From Halodurantibacterium daqingensis (GTDB lineage: Bacteria; Pseudomonadota; Alphaproteobacteria; Rhodobacterales; Rhodobacteraceae), in contig NZ_JBHTFQ010000005.1 of NCBI RefSeq assembly GCF_042666235.1, positions 1-64,000 on the forward strand: a stretch of 64,000 nt of DNA, in the 5' to 3' direction. The notes under the pieces were generated by a model. The model saw nothing but the letters and a program-made list of their open reading frames with translations, was not told the origin of the DNA and made no database searches. Below are positions 53,238 to 62,024 of the stretch, in pieces (the first letter of the stretch is position 1; each line of letters opens with the position of its first letter). A program made the position numbers and the translations under genes.

Positions 53238-54220
53238 TCAAACCTCGCCGGTTCCCGGCATGGCCCAGATCGCCCGTGCCATGCGATTGGCCAGGGCTAT
53301 GGCAGCACCCTTGAGCGGCCTTGTCGTGATCAAGGGCCCCAGCCAATCCGTGCCGGGGTCAGAGAGCTTACGCATGCATTCCCCCATGGCGCCCAGGTAG
53401 AGCAAGCGTCGCATAAACCGGCGCCCATCCTGGAGATGGAGCTCGGCTTCTCCTTGCCGCCACTCGAATGCGGCTTTGGCGTCAGGCCAGCAAGGCGGGT
53501 AGATCCGGGCCGATCGCAAGCCCGGCACATCAGGCAGCGTTGCCACCAGCAGGCCGGCGGTGATCGGTCCAACGCCCGGCACTGTCTGGAGAGGGCACGC
53601 GGTCCCGTTCTTCTCTGCATCGACCTTGAGCCGAGCGGTCATGGTATCGAGGCGCTGCCTGGTGTCGCGGAACTGGCCGGCAAGCAGATCAAGCGGCATC
53701 CGCGTCTCGGGCGGCAGATCGGCTGTCTCCGCCTCGGCAGCAAGGCGGCCCATGTTGGCACCCTTTCGGCACCACGATGCCGAACTCATCCCGATGCGCG
53801 CGGAGTGCATTGGCCAGCTGCGTCCGTTGACGGACAAGAAAGCCGCCTGCCCGGTGCTGCATCAGCACCGCCTGCTGCCTCTCGCTCTTGACCGGCACAA
53901 AGCGCATGTTCGGACGGGTTACCGCCTCGCGGACGGCCCCCGCATCAGCCGCATCCGTCCTGCCCCGCTTGACGAAGGGTTCGAGGTAGGAGGGCGGGAT
54001 CAGCCGCACCTCATGGCCAAGCCTTGCCAGTTCTCCTGCCCGGTAAAGGGCCTCCGCGCAGGCTTCCATTCCTGAGGCAGGGAGGCAAGCGAGAGAGGAA
54101 CGGCAGCACCTGCGCGCGCCTGACCTGCCGGCGCAGGACGACAGCGCCCTCTGCATCAGCGGCATGAACCTGGACCACGTTCCTGGCCAGATCCAGGCCA
54201 ACTGTGATAATCTCCTTCCC
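53238..54220 (-). pseudogene. IS110-family (IS1111-like) transposase, frameshifted
   Basis: Three frames join into one transposase: EIITVGLDLARNVVQVHAAD and VVLRRQVRRAQVLPFLSRLP; then GMEACAEALYRAGELARLGH, KRGRTDAADAGAVREAVTRP and RQRTQLANALRAHRDEFGIV; then VPGVGPITAGLLVATLPDVP and ALANRMARAIWA. Frameshifts lie near 54075 and 53760. The catalytic DEDD start and the Pro-Gly-Val-Gly-Pro region are visible, but the gene is broken. Confidence 0.85.
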
Positions 54221-54317
54221 GGGTGGCTCCCTTCATTGGCGCTTGGACAGCACCCAATGTGGCACGTTGCGATGCGGGGAACGGGAGCCGCCCGGTCATC
54301 AATGGCGCCCTCATCGG

Positions 54318-54370
54318 CGCACTGCTCGGACGGGTGCGAGTTCACCTGCCGGAACGGGGTGATCGGCAAC
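54318..54370 (+). pseudogene. IS3-family OrfB fragment, second part
   Basis: CSDGCEFTCRNGVIGN, the stretch expected right after VMRSNLR of the fragment ending at 52937. It supports the IS110-type element having inserted into this IS3 gene. Similarity fades after about 16 codons. Confidence 0.55.
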
Positions 54371-54639
54371 GGTCGGTCGGCAAGAGGCGCAGGTGATCCC
54401 GCCAGCGCTGGGTCCGCCGCGCGATCGCGGACAGGAGGGCGAACCGCCAGTCTGTCCATCGGAGCCGGTGCGGCGCCACCGACCGGGAGGGCGGCCATCG
54501 CCGCGAAAGCGCGGGCTCCCGACAGTCGCGGCCATCGCCGCGCGGGCTTCCGGGCGGCGGGTTTCAGCGGTCGATCAGGCGCTTGTCCATTTCCGCCACG
54601 GTCTGAAGCAGCCGCGCGCTGCTTCCGAAGGCCTGCTAT

Positions 54640-55119
54640 GCCCGGATCAGCGAGGTGGGTTCGCTGGATGCGCAACGCTCTGGCCCATGTCTCCCGCGGC
54701 CAGCACGGCGGGGTCGCCGCCGCAATCCGCAAGGCCTTCGACCAGCCGGACCGCGCCCATGCCGGCGAAACCTGGAGCAAGCTGTCCGAACAGCTGCGCC
54801 CGCGTCGGCCCAGGCTTGCAGACTTCATGGACACCAGCGGCACAACCTGCCGGCCTTCCTGTCCTTCCCGCGCCAGCACCGCACCAGGCTGCATTCCACC
54901 AATCCGATCGAGCGCCTGAACAAGGAGGTGAAGCGCCGCGCCGATGTCGTCGGGATCTTCCCGAACGAGGCCTCCATCATGCGCCTGATCGGCGCCGTGC
55001 TGTCCGAGGAGAACGACGAAGGGCAGACCTCGAGCCGCTACGCGATCATCGAGGCCCTCGCACAGATCGCCAGAGAGAAGATCGACCCCATTCCCAGCAT
55101 AACCACCAAAGCCGCCTGA
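54640..55119 (+). pseudogene. IS256-family transposase, C-terminal part
   Basis: MRNALAHVSRGQHGGVAAAI, AFDQPDRAHAGETWSKLSEQ, then after a frame change LPAFLSFPRQHRTRLHSTNP and IERLNKEVKRRADVVGIFPN, EASIMRLIGAVLSEENDEGQ to the stop. The block containing HSTNPIERLNKEVKRR is the hallmark of IS256 C-termini. The middle of the gene is missing; frameshift near 54835. Confidence 0.85.
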
Positions 55120-55224
55120 TCATGCCCTCAGCGGGAAATAATACCAGCTCGACGGACGTGACCCGCATTGCCCGTCGCTCTGGTGAGTGGGCTTCAATAT
55201 TCGGTCGCGATCGGATCCCGAGCT

Positions 55225-56076
55225 TCAGAAGTCCGCACGCGTAAGGGTGGCGAGAAAGAAGGGTGCATAGTCGGGGGCGCCGAACATGTTGCCCATCTCG
55301 ACGCGGGTGGGGATCAGGAAACCGCCGTGCCGCCCCATCTCCAGCAACCGGCCGCCGAAGGGTTGCAGGCGGTAGATCCTTTCCGGGTTGGCGTCGGTCC
55401 AGCGCAGGGCGACAACCTCCAGCGGCCTACCCTCGGCGTCGAGCGTGATCCGCATGGGTTCCAGCCCAGGGGTTTCGGCGAAGCGAATCTCGGCGTTGTC
55501 GGGCCCGGTCTGGACCCATTCGGCTCCGAATTGCGGCAGCAGGGACGCGGGGGCCCAGATCGCCTCCATCATCACGCGGGTGGCGGCGGCGCGGGCGTGA
55601 TCGCCGGTCCCGCCGATGCGCGCCAGCGGGAACAGGCCGTGCAGCCAGAACTTGGTCCAGCTTTCCTCGATCCCGGCTGCGCTGGTGTAGCCGTCCGAGC
55701 CGCCAACGCGCATCAGCCCCGATCCCAACTCGGCCTGCCAGACAAACCCCCGCGCGGGCGGCGCGAGGATCTCGCGTGCAGTCATTGGCATGGAGTTGCC
55801 ATTCATTATGAAGCTGCCCTCCATCTCCAGCCTGACCATACGGTGCAGGGGCGTGCTGGGTTCGATGGCGCGGGCAAAGTAACGCCGGGCAACCTCGGGC
55901 AGGCCTGCTGTCATGGCCGGATCGTAGCGCGGCGGCTCGGCCTCACGTGCGGCCTCCAGCGCCGCCCAGACCCGCGCCGCCTGCAGCCGGTCGCGGGCAT
56001 GGACCCACAGCCCGAGGGCGGCGGCGGCGGCCAGAAATGCTGCGAGGGCGAACAAGGTGATCTCGAGAACGGTCAT
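55225..56076 (-). CDS. DUF6544-like protein
   Basis: 283 residues. An N-terminal membrane anchor (VLEITLFALAAFLAAAAALGLWV) is followed by a soluble domain with GLPEVARRYFARAIEPSTPL, MEGSFIMNGNSMPMTAREIL, GYTSAAGIEESWTKFWLHGL and PLEVVALRWTDANPE. This resembles the uncharacterised DUF6544 group; the function is unknown. Start 56076 places the anchor first. It ends a three-gene minus-strand set with an alpha/beta hydrolase and an Acg-type oxidoreductase. Confidence 0.75.
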   Translation of the reverse strand: MTVLEITLFALAAFLAAAAALGLWVHARDRLQAARVWAALEAAREAEPPRYDPAMTAGLPEVARRYFARAIEPSTPLHRMVRLEMEGSFIMNGNSMPMTAREILAPPARGFVWQAELGSGLMRVGGSDGYTSAAGIEESWTKFWLHGLFPLARIGGTGDHARAAATRVMMEAIWAPASLLPQFGAEWVQTGPDNAEIRFAETPGLEPMRITLDAEGRPLEVVALRWTDANPERIYRLQPFGGRLLEMGRHGGFLIPTRVEMGNMFGAPDYAPFFLATLTRADF

Positions 56077-56101
56077 GGGCTGAGGTCCTGAAAGGTGATG
56101 G

Positions 56102-57064
56102 TCACTCCGCCGCCGCAGGGACGTGGGCGACAAGGAATGCGGCAATCTGCTGACGGACCTCCTCGTGGTGGCCCAGCAGCAGGTGCCCGCCGGTGGGGAA
56201 TAACAGCGTCAAGGCCCCTGGAATGCCCTGAGCCGTGAACTGCGCGGTGGCAACGGGGGCAAGCCGGTCGTCGAGGGCGTGGACGATGAGCACGGGGACA
56301 CGGATCGCGCCCGGGTCTATGGGGTGGGCGGGGTCGATGGCCGCGCCCTCGTTCGCCAGCCCCGCGCGACGCCCGGTGACCGGCAGGAAGGCCGCGATCA
56401 TCGCGTCAAGGAAGGCGGCCTCGGTGGCGGTCATATGCGCGGTCAGTTCGGGCCTGGCGTCGAAGATCGGGGCAAGCGCGCGGGGCGAGAGGCGGAGGAC
56501 CGTCCAGAGCGGCAGATCGGTCGCAAAGAGCGCGTCATAGTGCCAGATCGGCACCGGAAGCTCCTGCTTCGCGGCCGTGAGCGGGGCGTAGGGAGCAAGC
56601 GACAGCAGGATCAGCGCCTGCACCCGTTCCGGATGGCGTAGCGCGAACTGCAGCGCCGGGGGCACGCCGCCCGACATGGCTATGACCGTCACCCGACCGA
56701 TGCCAAGGCCGTCGAGCAGTTCGGCAAAGGCATCGGCCTGCGCGGCGGTCGAAGGGTCGGCGGGCAGGCCTGATCCGGGATAGCCGAAGCGCGAAGGCGC
56801 GATCCAGCCTGTTCCCTCGGGTAGGAACGCTTGCGCCATGAGCGCCCCCTGATCATGCCCGCCACCGGCGCCGTGAATCACCAGCACCGGCACGCCCTGA
56901 CCGCCCGTCGCATAGGCGACCGGACCGAAGGACGTCTGGATCACCCGCGCGCTGGCCGCCAGCTGCGCCTCGATGGCCCGCATGTCGCGCTGCCAGACCA
57001 GCCCGACAGCGATCGCGCCAAGCGCCAGCGCAAGCAGGATCAGCCAACGCGCGCGACGCCTCAT
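56102..57064 (-). CDS. alpha/beta hydrolase, membrane-anchored
   Basis: 320 residues. N-terminal anchor or signal (RRARWLILLALALGAIAVGLVW). The core has VPVLVIHGAGGGHDQGALMA (oxyanion region), APSRFGYPGSGLP, nucleophile elbow VIAMSGGVPPAL (atypical: A-M-S-G-G, where the usual first glycine is replaced), and the late His in FPTGGHLLLGHHEEV. Likely an esterase or peroxidase-like hydrolase at the periplasmic face. Flanked closely by the other two genes of the set. Confidence 0.85.
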   Translation of the reverse strand: MRRRARWLILLALALGAIAVGLVWQRDMRAIEAQLAASARVIQTSFGPVAYATGGQGVPVLVIHGAGGGHDQGALMAQAFLPEGTGWIAPSRFGYPGSGLPADPSTAAQADAFAELLDGLGIGRVTVIAMSGGVPPALQFALRHPERVQALILLSLAPYAPLTAAKQELPVPIWHYDALFATDLPLWTVLRLSPRALAPIFDARPELTAHMTATEAAFLDAMIAAFLPVTGRRAGLANEGAAIDPAHPIDPGAIRVPVLIVHALDDRLAPVATAQFTAQGIPGALTLLFPTGGHLLLGHHEEVRQQIAAFLVAHVPAAAE

Positions 57065-57073
57065 GGCAAGGTC

Positions 57074-58147
57074 TCACACATCGATCACGGCCGAGACCGG
57101 GCGGCGCAGCGACCGCGGCATCGCCGGGGCATAGCCGAAGCGCAGCACCATGTCGGGGCGCCGCTCGCCGAGCCCCAGCAGGGATTGCAGTTGCGGCCGG
57201 GTCGCCGCCACTTCGACCGGCTGGTTCAGATGCGCGTGCCGGATCCCCAGCGCGGTGGCCTGCAGGGCGAAGCGTTGACAGGCGCGCCCGGCCTGCACCC
57301 AATGCGCGGGGGCGTCGCGGTCGGAATGGATGATCGCCAGCCCCGCCGAGGACCGAACCTGCCGGGCATAGCGGTCGTTCTCGGCCCCCACCGTCAAGAA
57401 CCGGTCGAACATGAACCGGCCAAGGAATGTCGGCAGCGTAGGATTGCCCGAGGCGGCGGAATAGAGCCCGTCGCCTGTCTCGATGGCCGCGGCGGCGTTG
57501 AAGCGCAGCCAGGATTTCAGCTCGGCGGCAAAGGCCGGGTCCGAGAGCTGCACGGCATTGGCGGTCAGGATCAGCTCCAGCACCTGCGCGATCCGGGCGG
57601 GATCAGTGATCAGCATCACCTCGGCGCCCTCCACGCGGGCGGCGGCCTCCAGCGCGGCCAGATCGGTGGCCGGGACCGCGCGGCCGTCGTAGTCGGACCG
57701 GGTGCATTGGCGGTCGAGAATTGCGTCAGACAGCGGATCGGCCCCGCCCCCCTCTGCCAGGCCGATCTCGACCCGCCCCTCGCCATCAGGCACGAAACCC
57801 AGCTCCGCCGAGCGCCCGGCCGCGCCTGCCGCGAGCATCAGGTTCTCGGCCGCGCAGCCGAGCGAGGCGTAAAGGTGGTGGTGATCCCCATCCGCCACCG
57901 GCAGCGCGCGGGACATGTCGGGCAGGATCGCCACCCCCTCGGCCGTCGGCCGGAACCGCCATGCTTGGGCATTATGGCTGTTTGCGGCGAGAGTAGCGTG
58001 GTGCACCAGCCCCATGAAGGTACCCGGATCGCGTGCCGCCCAGAGCGCAGCGGTGGCGGCATCGTGATCGGGGCCTCGGGTGAGCATATATACGCCTCCG
58101 GCAGCGAGAGCACCGCCACCGAGTAGGAAGAGTCGTCTCGAGAGCAT
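57074..58147 (-). CDS. Acg-family nitroreductase-like FMN oxidoreductase, Tat-type signal
   Basis: 357 residues. The N-terminus LSRRLFLLGGGALAAGGVYML resembles a Tat signal, so it may be exported with its flavin. LAANSHNAQAWRFRPTAEGV is the hallmark of Acg/nitroreductase-like proteins, with DRQCTRSDYDGRAVP and ACQRFALQATALGIRHAHLN later. Two nearby ATGs (58156, 58147) are possible; 58147 gives the compact Tat-like start, though the ribosome-binding site is weak. The reaction is unknown; some members sequester FMN rather than reduce substrates. Confidence 0.85.
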   Translation of the reverse strand: MLSRRLFLLGGGALAAGGVYMLTRGPDHDAATAALWAARDPGTFMGLVHHATLAANSHNAQAWRFRPTAEGVAILPDMSRALPVADGDHHHLYASLGCAAENLMLAAGAAGRSAELGFVPDGEGRVEIGLAEGGGADPLSDAILDRQCTRSDYDGRAVPATDLAALEAAARVEGAEVMLITDPARIAQVLELILTANAVQLSDPAFAAELKSWLRFNAAAAIETGDGLYSAASGNPTLPTFLGRFMFDRFLTVGAENDRYARQVRSSAGLAIIHSDRDAPAHWVQAGRACQRFALQATALGIRHAHLNQPVEVAATRPQLQSLLGLGERRPDMVLRFGYAPAMPRSLRRPVSAVIDV

Positions 58148-58771
58148 GGGCACCATCCGGCGGAAAAGGGGGAATCGGGTGACAATGGAAGTCACCGCTT
58201 CGAATATCATGATTCTGCAATGCATCGATTTGACCTCGATCATCGGAAAGCGCGATTGCCTGGCCTGAAAGCCCGACCAGAGCCTTGCCGAAGGCCGTGC
58301 ACCGATCACCTCTCTTGTTGCCTCTCCTTCGCCTGATCATTCCTCTTGGGTGCCGCGCCGGCGGGCCTGCTGCGGACAGGCTCTCCGCGTACGGCGCTGG
58401 ACGTCCCATCCGTCCGGGGTGAGGCGGTCAGAGGCCCTATGGCGAAGGCATCTGTCGCTACAACCCGCTGATGCTGGCCCAGGCTGTCCGCCACAGGATA
58501 TGGTGCTGGGGCTGGCAATGGCAGTGCTGGGTGGGGCGGCCCCGTGGCTGCGCGGGCAGGACCGTGGGTTGATCGTGGTGCTGGGGACGCTCGACTGTCT
58601 TTGGCATGTCCAGCCTGGATGGCATTGGGAGCTGCTCTGGACTGGTTGTTTCCCGCTCATATCGCGCTCTCCTCTGCCACGACATCCGCGCTCTGGATCG
58701 CCGGGCCCGAAGGGTTGTTGCCGCTCGATCCCGCCCTGTTGCCGCGCCGGGGGATCGGCCTCTTCCTCACG
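58148..58771. other. 620-base gap without a recognised gene
   Basis: Contains the promoter region of the minus-strand three-gene set and then GC-rich sequence leading into the phage remnant. A plus-strand frame has a hydrophobic stretch (MVLGLAMAVLGGAAPWLRGQ), not recognised. Confidence 0.4.
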
Positions 58772-58940
58772 CTGGTATGTCACCGCCGACCCCGGCAAGA
58801 TCGACGCGCTGGAGTTCGCCTGTCTCTCGGGCCCGCAGGTCGAGAACCGCTCGGGCTGGGACGTGGACGGCGTGGAGATCCGGGTGATCCTGGATTTCCG
58901 GGCGGGCTTCATCGACCACCGGCGCTGGTTCATGAACGCA
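58772..58940 (+). pseudogene. phage major-capsid-type fragment
   Basis: About 56 codons: RWYVTADPGKIDALEFACLS, then ENRSGWDVDGVEIRVILDFR and AGFIDHRRWFMNAA. This resembles the C-terminal end of phage capsid or prohead-protease/capsid fusion proteins (pattern G-W-D-V-D-G-V-E-x-x-V-x-L-D-F and I-D-H-R). The rest of the gene and phage are absent. Confidence 0.6.
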
Positions 58941-59063
58941 GCGCGTGATGGCCGATCTCGCCCAGCTCACCGCCTTGGCGGGACGCCCTGATGACCGCGC
59001 GCTATCGGGACTGATCCGATCCCCAGCGTTGGACCGCCCGAGGGCAGAGTTTTCCGGCTTCGC

Positions 59064-59979
59064 TCAGGGTGACGGGCTGGTGACGCCCCCTGATTTCGTC
59101 AGCATGATCGGGACCTTGTTGCCGATCGCGCCGTGTGGCCGTTCCTCGTTATAATATCTACGCCAAGCCTCCAACTTTTCGGCCGCGTCCGCAAGGGTCA
59201 GGAACCAGTGCTGGTTCAGGCATTCAGCCCGGAACCTACTGTTGAACGCCTCGATGAAGGCGTTGTCGGTCGGTTTGCCAGGCCGGGAGAAGTCGAGAAC
59301 CACCCCGCGCTGGCAGGCCCAGAGGTCCATGTCGCGCGAGACGAACTCGTTGCCTTGGTCGACGCGGATCGTCTTGGGATAGCCCACCGTGCGGCAGACC
59401 CGGTCGGGGGTCGCCACGACATCTTCGCGGTAACTGTAGCGAACGTCGAGCACCGGGACGTATCGTGAGAAGGTGTCGACCACGGTCAGAACCCGCAGCT
59501 TCTTGCCTGTCGCTAACTGATCGTGAACATTCGCCGGGAAAACAGTCCCCCGGACTGTTTTCTGGCCCGGCTCATTCCATCGCCCAGACATCATTCGGCC
59601 CGACGGCGACAGCACGGTCATCGCGCAGTTTGGCCTTCACCCGCCGCTTGGGCGTCTTGTGCCTGAGCTGCATGCCCAACTTCCTGTAACTGCGATAGAC
59701 TTTCTTGATGTTGATGCCCCAGCCTTCACGGACGAGCAGGACGTGAAGGCGCCGGTAACCATACCGGACCCGCGTCTCGCAGATCTCCCTGATCCGCTTC
59801 GCCACGGCAGCCTGATCGGTGCGGCGGGATTGGTAGTGGAACGTCGAACGGTCAAACCCGATGGCCCCACAAGCCTGCCGGATCGACACCGCCCAATCGC
59901 TGCACATCCCGCGGACGAGTTCGCGCATCCGACCAGGCTTCAGAGCTTTCGCCGGATAACGTGCCTCGCAACATCTCAC
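59064..59979 (-). pseudogene. IS3-family transposase OrfB, broken by a palindromic insert
   Basis: First part: SIRQACGAIGFDRSTFHYQS, ETRVRYGYRRLHVLLVREGW and KAKLRDDRAVAVGPNDVWAM, then a stop. Second part, in another frame: VHDQLATGKKLRVLTVVDTF, TIRVDQGNEFVSRDMDLWAC and FIEAFNSRFRAECLNQHWFL: the DDE integrase core. Intact relatives continue directly from VWAM to FVHDQLATG; here about 45 foreign bases holding a palindrome intervene and shift the frame. Without frameshifting no full integrase can be made. Confidence 0.85.
59533..59571. repeat. palindromic REP-like element inside IS3 orfB
   Basis: AAAACAGTCC and GGACTGTTTT form a perfect ten-base stem with loop CCC (59539-59561). Outer GCCGGG/CCCGGC arms (59533-59538 and 59566-59571) extend it with a four-base bulge. 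It interrupts an otherwise well-conserved transposase sequence, so it appears to be a small inserted repeat. No second copy was noticed in the window. Confidence 0.7.
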
Positions 59980-60208
59980 GGTCGAGCGTCAGGTCCGCCA
60001 CGATCTTCTTCAGCCGTGCGTTCTCGTCCTCGAGCTGCTTCAAACGCTTCATCTCGGTCGGCAGAAGTCCGGCATACTTTTTCTTCCAGTTGAAATAGGT
60101 CGCCTGGCTGATCCCCGCTTTGCGGCAGATCTCCGCAACCGGCGTTCCGTCTTCGCCCTGCTTGATAATGAACGCCTTCTGCGCGTCCGAGAAATTGCTC
60201 GCCTTCAT
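59852..60208 (-). pseudogene. IS3-family transposase OrfA, frameshifted at the end
   Basis: MKASNFSDAQKAFIIKQGED, VAEICRKAGISQATYFNWKK and MKRLKQLEDENARLKKIVAD (leucine-zipper region) are intact. After TLDREML the usual short ending is replaced by a shifted reading (RGTLSGESSEAW) that runs on for 35 codons, so a base was gained or lost near 59985. The helix-turn-helix part could still be made. Confidence 0.8.
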
Positions 60209-60308
60209 CCGATTCCGCTCCTCTCCCAGCCAGGAAAGCGTAGCGGAAAACTCCAGCTTCAAACGGTCCAGTTTGCGGGGATCAGATCAACCTGAAGGAG
60301 CAGACGAG

Positions 60309-60572
60309 GTGCGGAAAAGCCGTTTTACCGAGGCGCAGATTATCGGGATGATCAAGGAACAGGAGGCCGGTTTGCCGACCTCCGGGCTGTGCCGGAAGCA
60401 CGGGTTGAGCCCCGCGACCTTCTACAAGCTCAAGGCCAAGTATGGCGGGATGAACCTGTCCGACGCCAAGCGGCTGAAGCAGCTCGAAGAGGAGAATGCG
60501 AAGCTCAAGCGGCTGCTGGCGGATGTCATGCTCGATAACGTCGTGCTGAAGGATCTGCTGGGAAAGCCTTGA
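60309..60572 (+). CDS. IS3-family transposase OrfA
   Basis: 87 residues, full length: VRKSRFTEAQIIGMIKEQEA, LPTSGLCRKHGLSPATFYKL (helix-turn-helix) and LKQLEEENAKLKRLLADVML (zipper). The GTG start has AAGGAG upstream. The partner integrase is broken, so it probably cannot transpose by itself. Confidence 0.85.
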   Translation: MRKSRFTEAQIIGMIKEQEAGLPTSGLCRKHGLSPATFYKLKAKYGGMNLSDAKRLKQLEEENAKLKRLLADVMLDNVVLKDLLGKP

Positions 60573-60734
60573 CGACGCCGATGCAACGGCGGGACGCAGT
60601 GCTGCGGGCGATGAAGGATCATCCGATCTCTCAACGCCGGGCCTGCGTCCTGATCGGTGTCGACCCGGGCAAGCCGCAGCAGAATGGCTACATCGAGTCA
60701 TTCAATGGCAGCCTGCGCGACGAACTGCTTCTGT
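60569..60734 (+). pseudogene. IS3 OrfB, 5' part with internal deletion
   Basis: About 33 residues of the start (MQRRDAVLRAMKDHPISQRR, ACVLIGVDP) jump directly to GKPQQNGYIESFNGSLRDEL, which belongs about 200 residues later. The catalytic core is deleted. The junction lies at a shared C-C-G-G-G-C-A-A-G-C-like sequence. The rest of the C-terminus is beyond the inserted IS110-type element. Confidence 0.85.
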
Positions 60735-60743
60735 AATCGGGGC

Positions 60744-60992
60744 GTGTTCGTCAAGTGCGATCGGTTCCAGTTCCGTCATGGGGTCATGCTTCTGTCCGCG
60801 GTCGGCCCGTTTTTTGGGTGCGCCGCATGTTGGCGGTCGAAGGTGAGGCGGACCATGCTAAACGGCGGGCTTGCGTGATTGCGCGCAGGAAGCAGCACCA
60901 GGCACTCGTGCGGCCTTCGCCTCATCCCCGTCCCTGACGGGACCCTTGTCCGAAGCACCCGGTGAACTGGCGCCATGGGCTTCGGGATCAGA
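60744..60992 (-). ncRNA. candidate guide (seek/bridge) RNA region of the IS1111-like element
   Basis: About 250 bases of non-coding element DNA downstream of the transposase. In IS1111-group elements this end gives a guide RNA pairing with target and donor DNA. Assignment is by position only; I did not derive its fold or guide loops. Confidence 0.35.
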
Positions 60993-62024
60993 TCATGCAG
61001 CGGCTCCCCAGTGGAACGGGGCGTCGTCGCGCCACATACGGTGCATCACGACGGCGAGCTTGCGGGCCACCGCGATCTTCGCCTTCTTCAGGCTGCTCCG
61101 CTTGGCGATTCTCAAGCCCCAAGCTCGGATCGATGTCCATTGGCGAGAGCGGGTGAGCATCACATGGGCCGCGGTGAAGAGCGCCGAGCGCGTGAAGGCA
61201 TCGCCGGATCGGCTGATGCGGCCTCTTACGTCGGTCTCGCCGGACTGGTATTGTCGCGGTGTAAGACCAAGATGCGCGCCGACATCGCTCGAGCGTCGGA
61301 AACGCGCGGGGTCATCGATCGTCGCCTTGAATGCCAGCGCCGTGACCGGGCCGACGCCAGGAATGGTCATGAACCGGCGGCAGAGTTCGTCATTGGCGGT
61401 AAGACGCAACAGTGCCCGGTGGAGTTCAGCAAGTTGCGCCTGCATCTCGGCGCGCCCGCGAAGCAACGCCGACATGCAGAGTTCGAGGTTCGGATAGCCC
61501 TCGACGAGCTCACGCACCCGGGTCTCGAAGTCCCGGGCGGTGACGCGCCCCACCTTCAGGCCGAACGGACGCAAGAGACCGCGGATCTCGTTCTCGTGGT
61601 CGCGCAGTTTGTTGACGAAGAACTCACGCGACATAAGCAGCGTGCGCATCTCCTGGCTCTCCGTCGACTTGACGTGGACAGCCTTGAACCAGCCCGAGCG
61701 GATGAGCTGTGCCAGAGATCGCGCGTCGTTGCGGTCGTTCTTGTTGCGGTTCATGGCCACCATTGCAGCCTTGGCATGCCTCGCCTCGATACAGACGGCG
61801 GGGAGACCGGCGGTCGTGAGCCCATTGTAGAGCCACTGCGACAAGGGGCCGGCCTCAAAGCCAACTCGTTCGAAGATACCATCGATGCCGGCCAGAACCT
61901 CCCCGATGTCGGCAGGGTCTGAAACGGCCTTCGCCTCAAGGATCATTCGGCCGTCGGCATCGACGACGCAGATGCTGGTCAACTCGAGCGAGACATCGAG
62001 TCCAGCATACAAAGCTCTGGTCAT
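60993..62024 (-). CDS. IS110-family transposase
   Basis: 343 residues, apparently intact. N-terminal DEDD domain: ALYAGLDVSLELTSICVVDA, FEAGPLSQWL, KNDRNDARSLAQLIRSGW. C-terminal domain: FMTIPGVGPVTALAFKATID, VGAHLGLTPRQYQSGETDVR and ISRSGDAFTRSALFTAAHVM with the conserved serine. Two ATGs are six bases apart; 62024 is seven bases from GGGAGA. It is the only IS transposase in the window that looks fully functional. Confidence 0.92.
   Translation of the reverse strand: MTRALYAGLDVSLELTSICVVDADGRMILEAKAVSDPADIGEVLAGIDGIFERVGFEAGPLSQWLYNGLTTAGLPAVCIEARHAKAAMVAMNRNKNDRNDARSLAQLIRSGWFKAVHVKSTESQEMRTLLMSREFFVNKLRDHENEIRGLLRPFGLKVGRVTARDFETRVRELVEGYPNLELCMSALLRGRAEMQAQLAELHRALLRLTANDELCRRFMTIPGVGPVTALAFKATIDDPARFRRSSDVGAHLGLTPRQYQSGETDVRGRISRSGDAFTRSALFTAAHVMLTRSRQWTSIRAWGLRIAKRSSLKKAKIAVARKLAVVMHRMWRDDAPFHWGAAA

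Larger units (their letters stand above)
52343..55119. mobile_element. nested IS256 / IS3 / IS110 remnants
   Basis: An IS256 gene is split into N- and C-terminal parts that flank IS3-type sequence, which is itself split by an IS110/IS1111-like element. All coding parts are frameshifted. Ends and target duplications could not be defined. Confidence 0.65.
59046..60260 (-). mobile_element. IS3-family element, disrupted
   Basis: Carries overlapping orfA and orfB. The ends are suggested by GAGTTTTCCG near 59048 and its inverted copy near 60250. Both frames are damaged: a frameshift at the orfA end and a palindromic insertion in orfB. Exact ends and target duplication were not determined. Confidence 0.75.

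Noticed and set aside
59572..59640. Programmed frameshifting as the reason for the split OrfB
   Set aside because: The break coincides with a palindromic foreign insert and a stop codon, not a slippery sequence; IS3 frameshifting normally occurs between orfA and orfB.
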